This document shows positions 19,201 through 27,744 of a stretch of DNA of 64,000 nt, in pieces. Numbering within the stretch: the stretch's first letter is position 1; the number at the start of each line of letters is the position of its first letter. The notes under the pieces are model-generated. The model did no database searches. It was not told the DNA's origin and saw only the letters and a program-made list of their open reading frames with translations. Both the position numbers and the translations under genes were made by a program. The DNA comes from JAFGIN01 sp050301235 (lineage in GTDB: Bacteria > Fibrobacterota > Chitinivibrionia > Chitinivibrionales > Chitinispirillaceae), in contig JBNKZD010000005.1 in assembly GCA_050301235.1 (NCBI GenBank), positions 1 through 64,000 of the forward strand, written 5' to 3'.

Positions 19201-21022
19201 GAGTTGGCGTTACCAAAACTCCGGGTTTAGTAACATTAAGAGCAGTCCCGGAATTAACCTGTTTTCCCCATCCGGTTGTATCACGTGGCAGATCCTGCAT
19301 CCACCGGACATATTTAATAACCGGATCAGTCATAGTTCCTAGTTGTGCGTAAATATTAAAACTTGCTGTAGCCGTACCAGCATTAATAACTACCGGCTTT
19401 GTAGGCTTAATCACAATAACATCTTTAAACGCCTGCTGATTAAATGGAATTGCTCCCAGATCCGCAATGGTACCATCAGCATCCCTGATACCGGCAGCCG
19501 GCCAGCCTTGATCAACAATGATTGCTTTCATGACAGAATCATCCCAATCGGGTACAAGAAAGTCTGCGTCTTTCGGATCGATTGATTTAAACGTTGGCTC
19601 AAGCCAGCGATTGTTTGCGTCAGCCGGGAATTTATCATTATTAGGGCCAAGAATCTTAGCACCCGGCGAGAAAACCTGGTTATTTGTGGTATAGATTACA
19701 GAATCTACGGTTCCTGTAGAATACTCCAACTTGACGGTGAAATAGCCACCAGGTTCCATCGCCCGTAAATCATTACTAATTACAGGAAGTTTAACAGGAA
19801 CGTGTTGTGGATCACTCTGAATATTCTGACCAGTTTCCGGGTCCCGCACCTGAAACCCGATATACACATTCGCTGAATCCATCTGTAAATTCGCAGCAAA
19901 AGTATTATGTTTCAATTGTTTTATATAAACGGTCTCCATAGAAAATATGCTGGGTTCATTAAATGGTGATGTAACCGGGTTTGTTTTCCATGTAGTCTGC
20001 CACATTGCAATTGGCTGTGCAAAAATATTATTAAAAACGACATGTGAAGCACCAGCCTGCCACTGCCCTGCAATGTTGACAGCATTATGCCAGAATGTAT
20101 TATTGTAAATGGCGATTGGTGACAATGCCACATCTTTAAACAGAATACCACCACCGACCTGATTTGCACCTTCGCTACCCATACCTTGTACTTTTTTAGC
20201 CAGATCACCGGTTGCATGATGATTTTCGTAAAACAGATTGTAGCGGATTACAGAACCAAGGTCCCATGCAGATTCAAAGAACATTCCCCAGGAGTTGTTA
20301 TGAATTCTGTTATTCTCAAAAATGTGATTTCCTGTTTTTCCGAATCCGGAGAGTGGAACGATGTTTTGTCGTGCGATATCGGAAGGGTTGGGACTTGCAA
20401 AAATACCGCGCACGTTTCGGTCTTTCACATTAATACCAAAATAGCCGTTTTGTATATCGCAGTTTCTGACAATGATATCACCGGCGATCCACAAATCAAG
20501 GGCTGCATTACCATGAAACAGATCAAACGACTGTCCTGCGCAACCGGGGCCAGACCAAACACCTTTATTTACAAAGGGAGCAGCACCACCTCCATCAATG
20601 ATAATACCGTCGATGACTACACTTCGTGCACGTAATACACGAAGAGCACCACTCTGATCAAAATAGGTCCCCGCCTTTTCAAATCCTGCAGATTTTGCTT
20701 CATCCTGTGCATCTGCACAACTTTTAGGATTAACAGCTTCTATATTCTGATACTTAATTGTTGGCCTGGATTTTAAGATCAGAGGATTCTCCGCAGTGAG
20801 AGTCAGTCCATTTTTAGTGCTGTCGATCGTGACAAGTTCGTTATACACTTCAGCATCGGTGATCATAACGATGTCACCAGGTTTGGCATCGTTAATAGCA
20901 TCCATGACCTTAGTGTAAGGACCTTCCAGCTTCGAAACACGAAGAGTCGCTGCATTTAACGCACAAACCGCGAGAAATAACAGTATGGCAGTAAAAACTT
21001 TTCCGCTCTTGATCGAGATCAT
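16229..21022 (-). CDS. Giant secreted beta-helix / Ig-like / FlgD-type surface protein
   Basis: A 1597-residue protein with a signal peptide (AILLFLAVCALNAATL). Residues about 25-370 read as a right-handed parallel beta-helix of the pectate-lyase type (DAINDAKPGDIVMI, ARSVVIDGIIIDGGG, GNHIFENNRIHNNSWG, ALSPIAIYNNTFWHN). Many beta-sandwich modules follow, including invasin/Ig-like text (YDKYDNKVKVKTAV, TNGVASLKMKV) and repeated NGDGTVDQV/GNGAVDQLDI strings that look like calcium-binding dockerin or EF loops. The last 80 residues (ELKWNGRNKKGRLVGTGTYLL) match the FlgD Ig-like domain found at the ends of secreted proteins in this group. It is probably a surface adhesin or polysaccharide-binding protein. 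The beta-helix could be a lyase, but I see no catalytic set. It is monocistronic with a strong terminator. Confidence 0.7.
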   Translation of the reverse strand: MISIKSGKVFTAILLFLAVCALNAATLRVSKLEGPYTKVMDAINDAKPGDIVMITDAEVYNELVTIDSTKNGLTLTAENPLILKSRPTIKYQNIEAVNPKSCADAQDEAKSAGFEKAGTYFDQSGALRVLRARSVVIDGIIIDGGGAAPFVNKGVWSGPGCAGQSFDLFHGNAALDLWIAGDIIVRNCDIQNGYFGINVKDRNVRGIFASPNPSDIARQNIVPLSGFGKTGNHIFENNRIHNNSWGMFFESAWDLGSVIRYNLFYENHHATGDLAKKVQGMGSEGANQVGGGILFKDVALSPIAIYNNTFWHNAVNIAGQWQAGASHVVFNNIFAQPIAMWQTTWKTNPVTSPFNEPSIFSMETVYIKQLKHNTFAANLQMDSANVYIGFQVRDPETGQNIQSDPQHVPVKLPVISNDLRAMEPGGYFTVKLEYSTGTVDSVIYTTNNQVFSPGAKILGPNNDKFPADANNRWLEPTFKSIDPKDADFLVPDWDDSVMKAIIVDQGWPAAGIRDADGTIADLGAIPFNQQAFKDVIVIKPTKPVVINAGTATASFNIYAQLGTMTDPVIKYVRWMQDLPRDTTGWGKQVNSGTALNVTKPGVLVTPTLTSTKVSMGLNTITFPITQTGEYAYLELIIEGKGSSGETVTSSVGFLPYRKLQNLFSVKLYPPDGPMNSSTELTSVQVGEAYRLQIIPQDVKGTALTFGEVKETQLSMVSPFDLLDPEGKKIVITGVPIPGGLTTPVMFTKMPESGWDIITANGIYYPVASEAGRAIMGTSAQINIKPGLPAKILFDAPPSKGLDIIYPGSPYDVKLQVYDKYDNKVKVKTAVKLESTKPAIGDVDGSAQVDTDTNGVASLKMKVTDGEIWDTIPIVGTLISVPGATDNAKLIVGKPKNRYYIFYSDTTMYDPKVIIPENTCTGLRVPVQIRASTNGLDTLTDVVNEFSIDFNPTQIVAYATDSESDTVKITTAKLKKGIAKIYIQALVAGSIRDGMITITNVPGSAVRVLPQSRKGINFTSCITTIKTASYTANNGNGAVDQLDIYYVKALKETEIPDSVEIYWPTRNDTKKMVMKANMKLDPQDSTHVIVTLPETFPAGITSSAKQDLGTSYWKNPTLTETVTANFNITDNVGPLIKGAWLIERLVTGKTDTLIVAFSEFIQSDKAIGEALQLTTKGGVILNVLSATPMSDNRWKIAVENKGEDKAPKEGDSLKIYVDADGVSKIVDANGNNAHKDNRPVELIIQEIAPSIDTAGYYDRNGDGTVDQVTLKFNKKVKIGDQKYLAFFGATLMTDTIRSENASYLLTSDGKIDSTSITLNLTGKFDGNADCKTSGDLNITVSSKRFSEIIKKRAEDFAAPVIIDTVFYSQGKINDDETRDPDTLRVKFSEQLKTQTINAMTPFTFFTSSGQEYTVDLAYMSQSASAYEFKVNSVTGTAMVMSGDKIMIKVNNDTSPFSDINGNAQGVNPNRKALIVVREAKIKPVIKVGPSPYIAKRDNYLNIMVTTTLVNKDKPVDLDAKVMILDNMGNSIFVSQQKISDADKKVGTNKVYKELKWNGRNKKGRLVGTGTYLLYVDITAEGGAAKYLTDTRKIAVKRE

Positions 21023-21711
21023 ACGGATCTACTCCTTTATTTGTTCCAGAATAATTACCGCAATGGGTTATTTTCGTTAAATGTTAGTGGCCTGGTATTT
21101 TCCAAAGGTTCATGAATGATGTATTCATATTGGATACACTCCAATAATACTACCTCCGATTCAACTTAAGCGCTTCGAATTAACTGGACCATGTATTTAT
21201 AAATTACAAATATAATGATTTGAATTTTAAATTGCATTTTTATTTTTTATTTTTGAATGATCTTTTAAAACATTTATACAATATTATATATGTTTCCGTT
21301 GCACAACAAAAATTTCCAGATTGGTAATGAGCTGCCAAAATTCAAACTAATACAACATGTGAAGTATGTGTTACATACTGCTTATTTCCTGGTATATTTA
21401 CCAGTTTAAAAAAATTGAAGTAAGAGACAATGAGCAACTTTGTAAAAGGAATTTTGATTTTTTTGTAAAAAAGGGTCTAAAAAAAAGAACCGCCGGGAAT
21501 AAATCCCGGCGCTTCCGCTTCACCCAAATTGTAGTGCAAGGTAGAGGATCCTTGCTTAAAAAAAAGAGGTACAATTAATATACTATGGTTATCTCAGCAT
21601 TTCAACTTTTTTTTAGTTTTTTTAATTTTTTTTTACAACTCTCCAAACTCAATTATTTCCCAACCCTGATAAACTGGCTTAACGGTTGTAAATAGCAAGC
21701 TCAGAAGTAGT
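21023..21711. other. Gene-free AT-rich stretch with one terminator
   Basis: No credible gene. It is very AT-rich at 21200-21480. A frame at 21366-21578 has no family resemblance and runs through the terminator hairpin at 21491. This is the upstream region of the beta-helix gene and the downstream region of rubrerythrin. Promoter elements could not be assigned. Confidence 0.5.
21491..21511 (-). terminator. Intrinsic terminator downstream of rubrerythrin
   Basis: Stem CGCCGGGA/TCCCGGCG (8 perfect pairs) with a five-base loop. On the minus strand it is followed by GTTCTTTTTTTT. It lies about 200 bases beyond the rubrerythrin stop, so the transcript would carry a long 3' tail or a separate small RNA. 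Confidence 0.75.
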
Positions 21712-22275
21712 TTAAACCTGTTGAAAAAATGCTTTGGGATGTTCACAACAGGGACACATATTTGGCGCATCGGTACCCTCATGAATATACCCGCACTCTC
21801 TGCACATCCACTTGACAGGCTGTTCTTTTTTAAATACCAGCCCATTTTCAACATCATTGAGAAGTGCCCTGTAACGCTGTTCATGAAAAGCTTCGGCTTT
21901 TGAAGTTGTAGTAAATTGGGCTGCAACCTGAGGGAAACCTTCCTCCTTGGCAATTTTTGCGAATTCCGGGTAGAGAATCGACCACTCTTCATGTTCACCT
22001 TCAGCGGCTGCGCGAAGATTTTCGATGGTAGTCCCTACAACTCCAGCTGGATATGATGCGGTTATCTCAACCATTCCCCCTTCAAGAAATCTAAAAAATC
22101 TCTTTGCATGATGTTTTTCCTGATCCGCTGTTTCCAGGAAGAGAGCTGCGATCTGCTCGTACCCTTCCTTTTTTGCGACACTAGCTGCATAGGTATACCT
22201 GTTCCGTGCCTGTGATTCACCTGCGAATGCTTTTAAAAGATTTTTTTCCGTTTGTGTTCCTTTGATACCTGGCAT
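21712..22275 (-). CDS. rbr: Rubrerythrin
   Basis: A 187-residue non-haem di-iron peroxidase. The four-helix ferritin-like domain has the Glu/His motifs AGESQARNRY, ETADQEKHHAKRF, AAAEGEHEEW and AEAFHEQRYRALL. The C-terminal rubredoxin-type site is CRECGYIHEG with CPCC. It reduces hydrogen peroxide with electrons from rubredoxin or NADH oxidoreductases and protects anaerobes from oxidative stress. The frame is open to 22350, but ATG 22275 follows AAGGAG by five bases and begins with the canonical MPGIKGTQTEKNL. It is divergent from the FKBP gene; the shared 240-base space must hold both promoters. Confidence 0.95.
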   Translation of the reverse strand: MPGIKGTQTEKNLLKAFAGESQARNRYTYAASVAKKEGYEQIAALFLETADQEKHHAKRFFRFLEGGMVEITASYPAGVVGTTIENLRAAAEGEHEEWSILYPEFAKIAKEEGFPQVAAQFTTTSKAEAFHEQRYRALLNDVENGLVFKKEQPVKWMCRECGYIHEGTDAPNMCPCCEHPKAFFQQV

Positions 22276-22514
22276 AATAACTCCTTGACAAGATTTACCG
22301 ATTGTTACATTGGTGTATTTCACACCTGAAAAATATATCACCTGATTCAAATATGTGCAATCCTAAACGGCAAATAATTTGCTTTTATTATTACCTGAAC
22401 CCGGCAAAGGGAGTTCTGAGCAAAAATCCGACTTCAACCAAAACCATGTACCTCTCACACCCGGAGGTGCGTCCGAAAAGAGCCAGTTCTATTTACTTTT
22501 ACTTGGAGGATATT

Positions 22515-23240
22515 TTGAGTCATTCAATAAAAACGGTATTTGTTACTCTTTGTGCTGCATGTTCACTATACGCTTCCAGTCAAAATGATGTTCTGACACT
22601 TAATGATTATTTTGACAGTTTGAGTTATGTTCTTGGCCGGGATATTGGTTCCCAACTGAAAGAGATTGGTGCAACAGTCAAACTACCGGCATTCAACGAG
22701 GGAATCCGCCAGGCACTTCAGGGAGAATCTGCAATTATCGACTCACCATCAACAGATTCAATCCGGAGACGATTTGCTGAATATATCAAAGAACAGATGA
22801 CTCAAAAGGAGCAGAAACTCGCCAATAGTAACAGAGAAGCCTCACAGAAATTCCTTGAAGATAACAAAAAACGCGAAAATGTAAAAACGACCTCAAGCGG
22901 ACTCCAGTATGAAATTCTTAAAAAAGCAAAAGGAGCATCTCCCTCAGCCACCGATTCGGTTACTGTTTTATATAAAGGTAGCCTCATTGATGGAGCTGTT
23001 ATTGATAGTACAACATCATCCCAGCCGGCAACACTAGACCTGTCAAAGACAATCCCTGGATTAACAGAAGGAATTCAACTTATGTCAATTGGTTCAAAAT
23101 ACCGATTCTTTATTCCACCGGAACTTGCCTATGGTTCTATGGGGGCACCACCTGCAATTCCTCCGGAATCAGTGCTGATTTTTGATATCGAGCTTATTGA
23201 TATCTTAGGGAAAAAGGCGAATACTGGAACGTTGTATTGA
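22515..23240 (+). CDS. FKBP-type peptidyl-prolyl cis-trans isomerase, exported (FkpA/Mip-like)
   Basis: A 241-residue protein starting at TTG 22515, preceded by GGAGG at 22505-22509. The open frame extends to 22302 but that upstream part is not protein-like. A signal peptide (VFVTLCAACSLYASS) comes first, then the alpha-helical dimerisation domain of FkpA/Mip proteins (SYVLGRDIGSQLKEIG, then a long charged helix). The FKBP fold covers about residues 127-232 (VTVLYKGSLIDG, IPGLTEGIQLMSIGSKYRFFIPPELAYG, PPESVLIFDIELIDI). It folds periplasmic and outer-membrane proteins by proline isomerisation. The 3' end is one base from the rhomboid stop on the opposite strand. Confidence 0.9.
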   Translation: MSHSIKTVFVTLCAACSLYASSQNDVLTLNDYFDSLSYVLGRDIGSQLKEIGATVKLPAFNEGIRQALQGESAIIDSPSTDSIRRRFAEYIKEQMTQKEQKLANSNREASQKFLEDNKKRENVKTTSSGLQYEILKKAKGASPSATDSVTVLYKGSLIDGAVIDSTTSSQPATLDLSKTIPGLTEGIQLMSIGSKYRFFIPPELAYGSMGAPPAIPPESVLIFDIELIDILGKKANTGTLY

Positions 23241-23241
23241 T

Positions 23242-23790
23242 TTAGCGGGTACCTCGGAACCCAAAAACACTTCCGCAGATTCCCCCCGCGATATGTGCGA
23301 ATTGGGATACCGAGTCCTTCTGAAAAGCATCTGTGAACTCCTTCGCCAGAAATAAAATCACTACCAGTATAAAAGTCAGCGGGATCTCCCCGGCTTTAAT
23401 ATTGGTAAATGATCCAAGAATGATAAACATGAATACAATCCCGCTAGCACCCAGAAGTCCGGTTTGAAAAAGAAGCGTGTTGAGTATACCTGTTATTCCA
23501 GCAGCTATTACCATCATTATAAGAAGACGTTTTGAACCATACTTTTCCTCTAAAACCGGCCCGATAAGCAAAATGAACGACAGATTACTGATCAGGTGTG
23601 CCCAGGAGCTGTGTCCTAAAGCATGTGAGAATATGCGAATATAGGTCAGCGGACCGGTAAATGACATGTGTGGAAGACACAGAAAAAATGTCTTCATAAA
23701 AGAACCCCCAATCATTCCGCTTATTATCAAAACTGCAGCACATATCATGGAAAAGGTCAATATTACCGGTGCATTATAACGGATTTTCAT
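23242..23790 (-). CDS. Rhomboid family intramembrane serine protease
   Basis: A 182-residue protein with six hydrophobic helices. The catalytic pair is visible: Ser116 in GASG and His166 in AHIAGG. The oxyanion/HxxxN motif is HLISN (65-69). The start is taken at ATG 23790; AGGAG lies 11 bases upstream, and the 14 extra residues from 23832 look non-coding. It cleaves transmembrane substrates in the inner membrane; the substrate is unknown. It is shorter than GlpG because it lacks the N-terminal cytoplasmic domain. It is convergent with the FKBP gene. Confidence 0.85.
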   Translation of the reverse strand: MKIRYNAPVILTFSMICAAVLIISGMIGGSFMKTFFLCLPHMSFTGPLTYIRIFSHALGHSSWAHLISNLSFILLIGPVLEEKYGSKRLLIMMVIAAGITGILNTLLFQTGLLGASGIVFMFIILGSFTNIKAGEIPLTFILVVILFLAKEFTDAFQKDSVSQFAHIAGGICGSVFGFRGTR

Positions 23791-23847
23791 GGATTTATTA
23801 TCTCCTATACATTGTGAATGAATTGATACCACGCAATAATCGCAGAT

Positions 23848-23975
23848 CGCCTCACCCCACTTCGACCAGGCTCAGTGCACCGCCTGGCCCCCTCTCCATT
23901 TATGATGGAGAGGGGGAGGAAGAAAAACAGATAGCAGTTTGCCATGCTCCCTTTCTCCACACGTGGAGAGAGGCG
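23848..23975. repeat. Dispersed palindromic element, copy B
   Basis: A 128-base imperfect palindrome bounded by CGCCTCACCCC and GAGAGAGGCG. It has inner arms CCCCCTCTCC/GGAGAGGGGG and CTTTCTCCAC/GTGGAGAGA. It matches the reverse complement of 34204-34317 over most of its length, with an extra GC-rich insert near 23860-23885. There is no coding capacity. A MITE/REP-like element is the best description. The rest of the 23791-24218 gap shows nothing else. Confidence 0.75.
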
Positions 23976-24218
23976 ATAAGCGGACTCTGCAAATGATGTA
24001 TATTTTGGTTTATTATTTCAACTATACCATACCAGAGCTCAGCGTTTAACCAGCGAATGTATGTACAGTTTTAAATAGTAATTACCATCCTTTTTATATG
24101 CAGAGTATAATATGTTTGCGTTAAATTCCCTTCGACCTATCACATTGCTCAATTCAGAAATTATTTCATATATTTTTAAAAATAATTCTTTCACACGTTA
24201 ACCAGGCAGCTTCTGTTT

Positions 24219-25076
24219 ATGTATCAACTCAAAAATAACACCCTCACCGTTGAAATTCTCGATCCGATTAAAGACCAGCATCTTCTTGGTTCCCGTTATT
24301 GCACTGGTGGGTATATCTGGCAGGTGTTACATAAAACTCATGGAGCGTTGTTGAGTGGTCCCTTCTACCCGCAGGAAATACCACCAGTCTTTGATGGGCA
24401 GGGGTTTCCGGAAGTTTTTGAGTCGGTTGCTCCTGATGCAGACCTTAAGGAAGCTGGTTCTTCTGTCTTGGTTCCCGGAGTCGGATTAGTTAAAAAAAGT
24501 TCGTCGATACTCCCGTTTCATGCCAGGAACAATCCGGAAGTTATCCATTTTTGCTCCTGGGAAACAACTATTTCACCTACTTCGATAATCATGAAAACAT
24601 CTCAGGTGCTCGATCAGTTCCAATGTGCTATCATCCGCGAAGTCATATTGAACGACCTTGAGATACAATCAAAAACCTCTTTCACTTTTGCCGGTACAAG
24701 TTCCTATAATCTCAGCTGGTTTGCACATCCCTTTTTTCCTTTAAATCCGGATTTCAGATGCTGTCGATTATCACTACCTGCTGGCCATCTCTCAAATGAT
24801 GCATTTTTTCTTGATGGAAACAGCCGGATTCTTCAGATACAACCATCGTTCGATTATTCAAAAAGTAGTTTTACCCTGTTGGATATTCCCTCCGGCAAAA
24901 GTATATCTATCGATCAATTCCACCCTGAAATCGGCAAAGTCACAGTAACAGCCGATTTTCCTGTTGCCAAAATGCCTGTTTGGACAAATAAAAACACGTT
25001 CTCATTTGAACCCTATTTCCAAACATGCATTGAAGAAAAACAGGAGATAACCTGGATGATGGGTTACCATTTTTGA
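24219..25076 (+). CDS. Galactose-mutarotase-like protein (aldose-1-epimerase superfamily)
   Basis: A 285-residue cytoplasmic protein of all-beta character. The N-terminal LLGSRYCTGGYIWQV and GPFYPQEIPPVFDGQGFPEVFE segments resemble the sugar-contacting openings of mutarotase-fold proteins. SWFAHPFFPL in the middle fits the conserved His-containing strand. It has no export signal. In this superfamily the enzymes interconvert anomers or bind sugars. The polysaccharide cluster downstream suggests service to sugar metabolism, though the two are separated by about 100 bases. The family assignment is by fold pattern, so treat the function as tentative. Confidence 0.5.
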   Translation: MYQLKNNTLTVEILDPIKDQHLLGSRYCTGGYIWQVLHKTHGALLSGPFYPQEIPPVFDGQGFPEVFESVAPDADLKEAGSSVLVPGVGLVKKSSSILPFHARNNPEVIHFCSWETTISPTSIIMKTSQVLDQFQCAIIREVILNDLEIQSKTSFTFAGTSSYNLSWFAHPFFPLNPDFRCCRLSLPAGHLSNDAFFLDGNSRILQIQPSFDYSKSSFTLLDIPSGKSISIDQFHPEIGKVTVTADFPVAKMPVWTNKNTFSFEPYFQTCIEEKQEITWMMGYHF

Positions 25077-25174
25077 CTATTTCTTGCCGGAATATTAGAC
25101 TCATTACATAAGTGTAAGAATCGGCTTTAATAAAGCGTTGAAATTGCTATTGATAGGTAATTCTGTCTGCAGGC

Positions 25175-26704
25175 TTGTTTTATAATGTAACGGCATGGAT
25201 GATGTTCAACTCAATTTTAATTTCATTTCAGACAATTAAAAAAGGTCCCCTTTTTTCCCTTTTAGCAATAGCTATAGCAGGACACCTGCTTGCGTATAAA
25301 ATCGTCCATGTTCCAGCACAACTTGAAATGGTTGTGCTGTTTGCAATTCTCATTTTCTATCCAGTACTGCGGCACCCTCAGTTTGGTATCTTTTTACTAT
25401 TTTCAATTCTTCCCTTTATACCATTTCTTCGTCGTCTTTACTATCTTCAATATGCCCGTCCAGCATCAGATCCCCTTATAATCGTAGGTGATCTTACTAT
25501 TTTTTTAATAATGACCGGATTGTTTTTTGAAATCAAAGATAAAATCAATGAATCCAGAAGCCGCATCAATTATGCTATTATTATCTATTTTTTTTATGTA
25601 CTCCTTCGCACATTTGTATTTAACATTTCCCCGACCTCTGATGCCATACTTAAATTCAGAATGTATGGTCCTGCCGTGTTCCTCTTTTTTACCGGTTCGA
25701 TTTTCGCGTTTAACCGTGCGCTGATCGTTCAAATACTTTACATTACCGCAGGAATAGGGATACTTGCAGCATTTTACGGATTCAACCAGTTGATTTTCGG
25801 GTATTCACGTGCTGAAGAGCTCTGGTTTTCTTCAATCTCTTTTACTACACTTTTTATTGAGGGTCTTGCGCGACCATTCTCCTTTTTTCAATCGCCTGCA
25901 TCATTTGCAGATTTCATGCAACTATCAATTATTTCCCTTATGATTCTTTTCTCATGGAATGAAAGTAAGTACATCAAAATTCTTTTTTATCTTCTCCTCC
26001 CGATCTACTTCTATGCTACACTGATCACATCAGTGCGTTCAAACTGGTTAGGTATTATAGTCTCCCTTGTTCTATGGATATTCTTTGTATTCCTTAAAAA
26101 CAAACAACTCAGAATTGCTGTCCTGATTTCTACAGTTATACTCTATGCAGCTTCACAATTTTTAGATTTTGGCGGAAGCAGTACCCCATTCACTCCAGTA
26201 AATTCAATTACACAGAAGACTTTCAACCAAAAACAACTTGACATGTTGATCACCAACAGAGCAGATGCGATTACCAATCCTTTTGAGGAGCACTCACTTT
26301 TATCAAGATTCGCTCTCTGGAAAATGATTTTTGATCTTTCGTTTGACCCGTTTATGGGTCTTATTGGCAGAGGCATAGGCACGCTCAATGCAGACTCTCT
26401 CTATTTCACCTATCTTGCAGAACTGGGATATCCAGGATTTTTCTTTATCATCGGCCTGATCATCATTTTTATTTTCAGAGGCCTATCACTGGCAGAACGT
26501 TCCAGTGGGAATGTCCGCGCACTTGCGCAGGGGATTACGATTATGAATATTACATTTGCTGTTATCAACCTGACAGGCACGCATATACACTCATTTCCCG
26601 GTGATGCATTTTTCTGGTTTTTCAATGGGATGTTGATACGTCAGGAATTCTGTACCCGTAAATCTATTCATCCGGACATTCATGAAAATTCTAACGACAA
26701 TTGA
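25175..26704 (+). CDS. O-antigen ligase/polymerase family membrane protein (Wzy_C type)
   Basis: A 509-residue protein with about 11-12 membrane helices. A large periplasmic loop (about residues 325-400) sits after the TSVRSNWLGI motif, and ADSLYFTYLAELGYPG follows. This pattern is typical of the Wzy_C/O-antigen ligase superfamily, which joins undecaprenyl-linked glycans to lipid A or polymerises repeats in the periplasm. Starts at TTG 25175 or ATG 25199 are both possible; neither has a strong ribosome site. Its 3' end overlaps the next glycosyltransferase by 23 bases, which supports an operon. Ligase and polymerase cannot be told apart from sequence alone. Confidence 0.8.
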   Translation: MFYNVTAWMMFNSILISFQTIKKGPLFSLLAIAIAGHLLAYKIVHVPAQLEMVVLFAILIFYPVLRHPQFGIFLLFSILPFIPFLRRLYYLQYARPASDPLIIVGDLTIFLIMTGLFFEIKDKINESRSRINYAIIIYFFYVLLRTFVFNISPTSDAILKFRMYGPAVFLFFTGSIFAFNRALIVQILYITAGIGILAAFYGFNQLIFGYSRAEELWFSSISFTTLFIEGLARPFSFFQSPASFADFMQLSIISLMILFSWNESKYIKILFYLLLPIYFYATLITSVRSNWLGIIVSLVLWIFFVFLKNKQLRIAVLISTVILYAASQFLDFGGSSTPFTPVNSITQKTFNQKQLDMLITNRADAITNPFEEHSLLSRFALWKMIFDLSFDPFMGLIGRGIGTLNADSLYFTYLAELGYPGFFFIIGLIIIFIFRGLSLAERSSGNVRALAQGITIMNITFAVINLTGTHIHSFPGDAFFWFFNGMLIRQEFCTRKSIHPDIHENSNDN

Positions 26705-27740
26705 TTTCCCACCCGAAACAGGTGGTATACAACAGTATCTGTATGATCGGGTACTCCATCATTATACCCATGAAGATATAGTCATTAACGGCAGCAGTAA
26801 AACATTAAAACAACGATTTAATCACTTACCTTGCAAAGTATATACTATTTCATGGTTCTCCTTTTTTTATAAAAAGCTCAACCTTGTTCCGATTTTTTTT
26901 CTGCTTTTTAAGCAACTTTTCACCAGCAAAACCATTTTTGTTGAAGCTGGAAACGTTTACAGCGCTATTCCTGTTTTTTTCCTATCACTATTTTCAAAAA
27001 GATTCACCTATGCAGTATATTGCTACGGTTCAGAACTTCTGCAGTTACAACATCACTCCCTGAAATCTATACTGTTAAAAACGGTTATCCGAAAAGCATC
27101 ACAACGACTGGTCATATCCAATTTTACCTATACACTCCTTGAAAAAGCCGGTATCAAAGGATCATACAGTCTGCAACCTCCAAAAATTGACCTTTCTTTA
27201 TATAAAAAAGAACAGCCGCAAACGATCAGCAATTCTTTCAACATTCTCTCCGTAGGAAGGCTTGTCAAACACAAGGGGCACTCAGTACTTATGGATGCAG
27301 TATCAGACCTGACACATTCTATTCCATGGAAATTGACTATTGCCGGAGACGGACCATTATATCAGACACTATTACAAACGAGTGCACAGGATCGATTTGT
27401 AAACAGGATTTCTATTGTCAAAAATCCGCTTCGCACCGAACTTATTTCACTATATCAGAATGCAGATCTTTTTATTTTCCCCTCTCTGGAATTACCAGAC
27501 AGTGTCGAAGGGTTTGGAATTGTGCTGCTTGAGGCAATGACTTTTAAGATTCCTGTTATTGCGTCGCAAAGTGGAGGAATCAACGATGTTGTCAGTAATG
27601 ACTGTGCAATTATGGTTCCTCCCGGTGATCCGACAGCAATTAAACAAGCTATTATATCATTATATGAACAACCACAATTACGAAGTCAACTTACGAACAA
27701 TGCCTTTGAACGGGTCAAAAACAGATTCTCCTGGAATTAG
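26682..27740 (+). CDS. Glycosyltransferase family 4, short at the C-terminus
   Basis: A 352-residue GT-B enzyme. The N-terminal domain has PPETGGIQQYL, and the C-terminal nucleotide-sugar site has VGRLVKHKGH, AGDGPL and EGFGIVLLEAMTFKIPVIAS. It probably transfers a hexose to a lipid-linked oligosaccharide on the cytoplasmic face. The protein ends at RFSWN, where relatives continue for 15-25 residues (RFSW-x-x-A...). The C-terminal helix is therefore clipped by a TAG four bases before the next gene's ATG. It may still fold. It overlaps the ligase gene upstream. Confidence 0.85.
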   Translation: MKILTTIDFPPETGGIQQYLYDRVLHHYTHEDIVINGSSKTLKQRFNHLPCKVYTISWFSFFYKKLNLVPIFFLLFKQLFTSKTIFVEAGNVYSAIPVFFLSLFSKRFTYAVYCYGSELLQLQHHSLKSILLKTVIRKASQRLVISNFTYTLLEKAGIKGSYSLQPPKIDLSLYKKEQPQTISNSFNILSVGRLVKHKGHSVLMDAVSDLTHSIPWKLTIAGDGPLYQTLLQTSAQDRFVNRISIVKNPLRTELISLYQNADLFIFPSLELPDSVEGFGIVLLEAMTFKIPVIASQSGGINDVVSNDCAIMVPPGDPTAIKQAIISLYEQPQLRSQLTNNAFERVKNRFSWN

Positions 27741-27744
27741 CCAC

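Noticed and set aside
21366..21578. A 70-residue plus-strand frame
   Set aside because: It is Lys/Arg-rich noise that runs through an intrinsic terminator hairpin.
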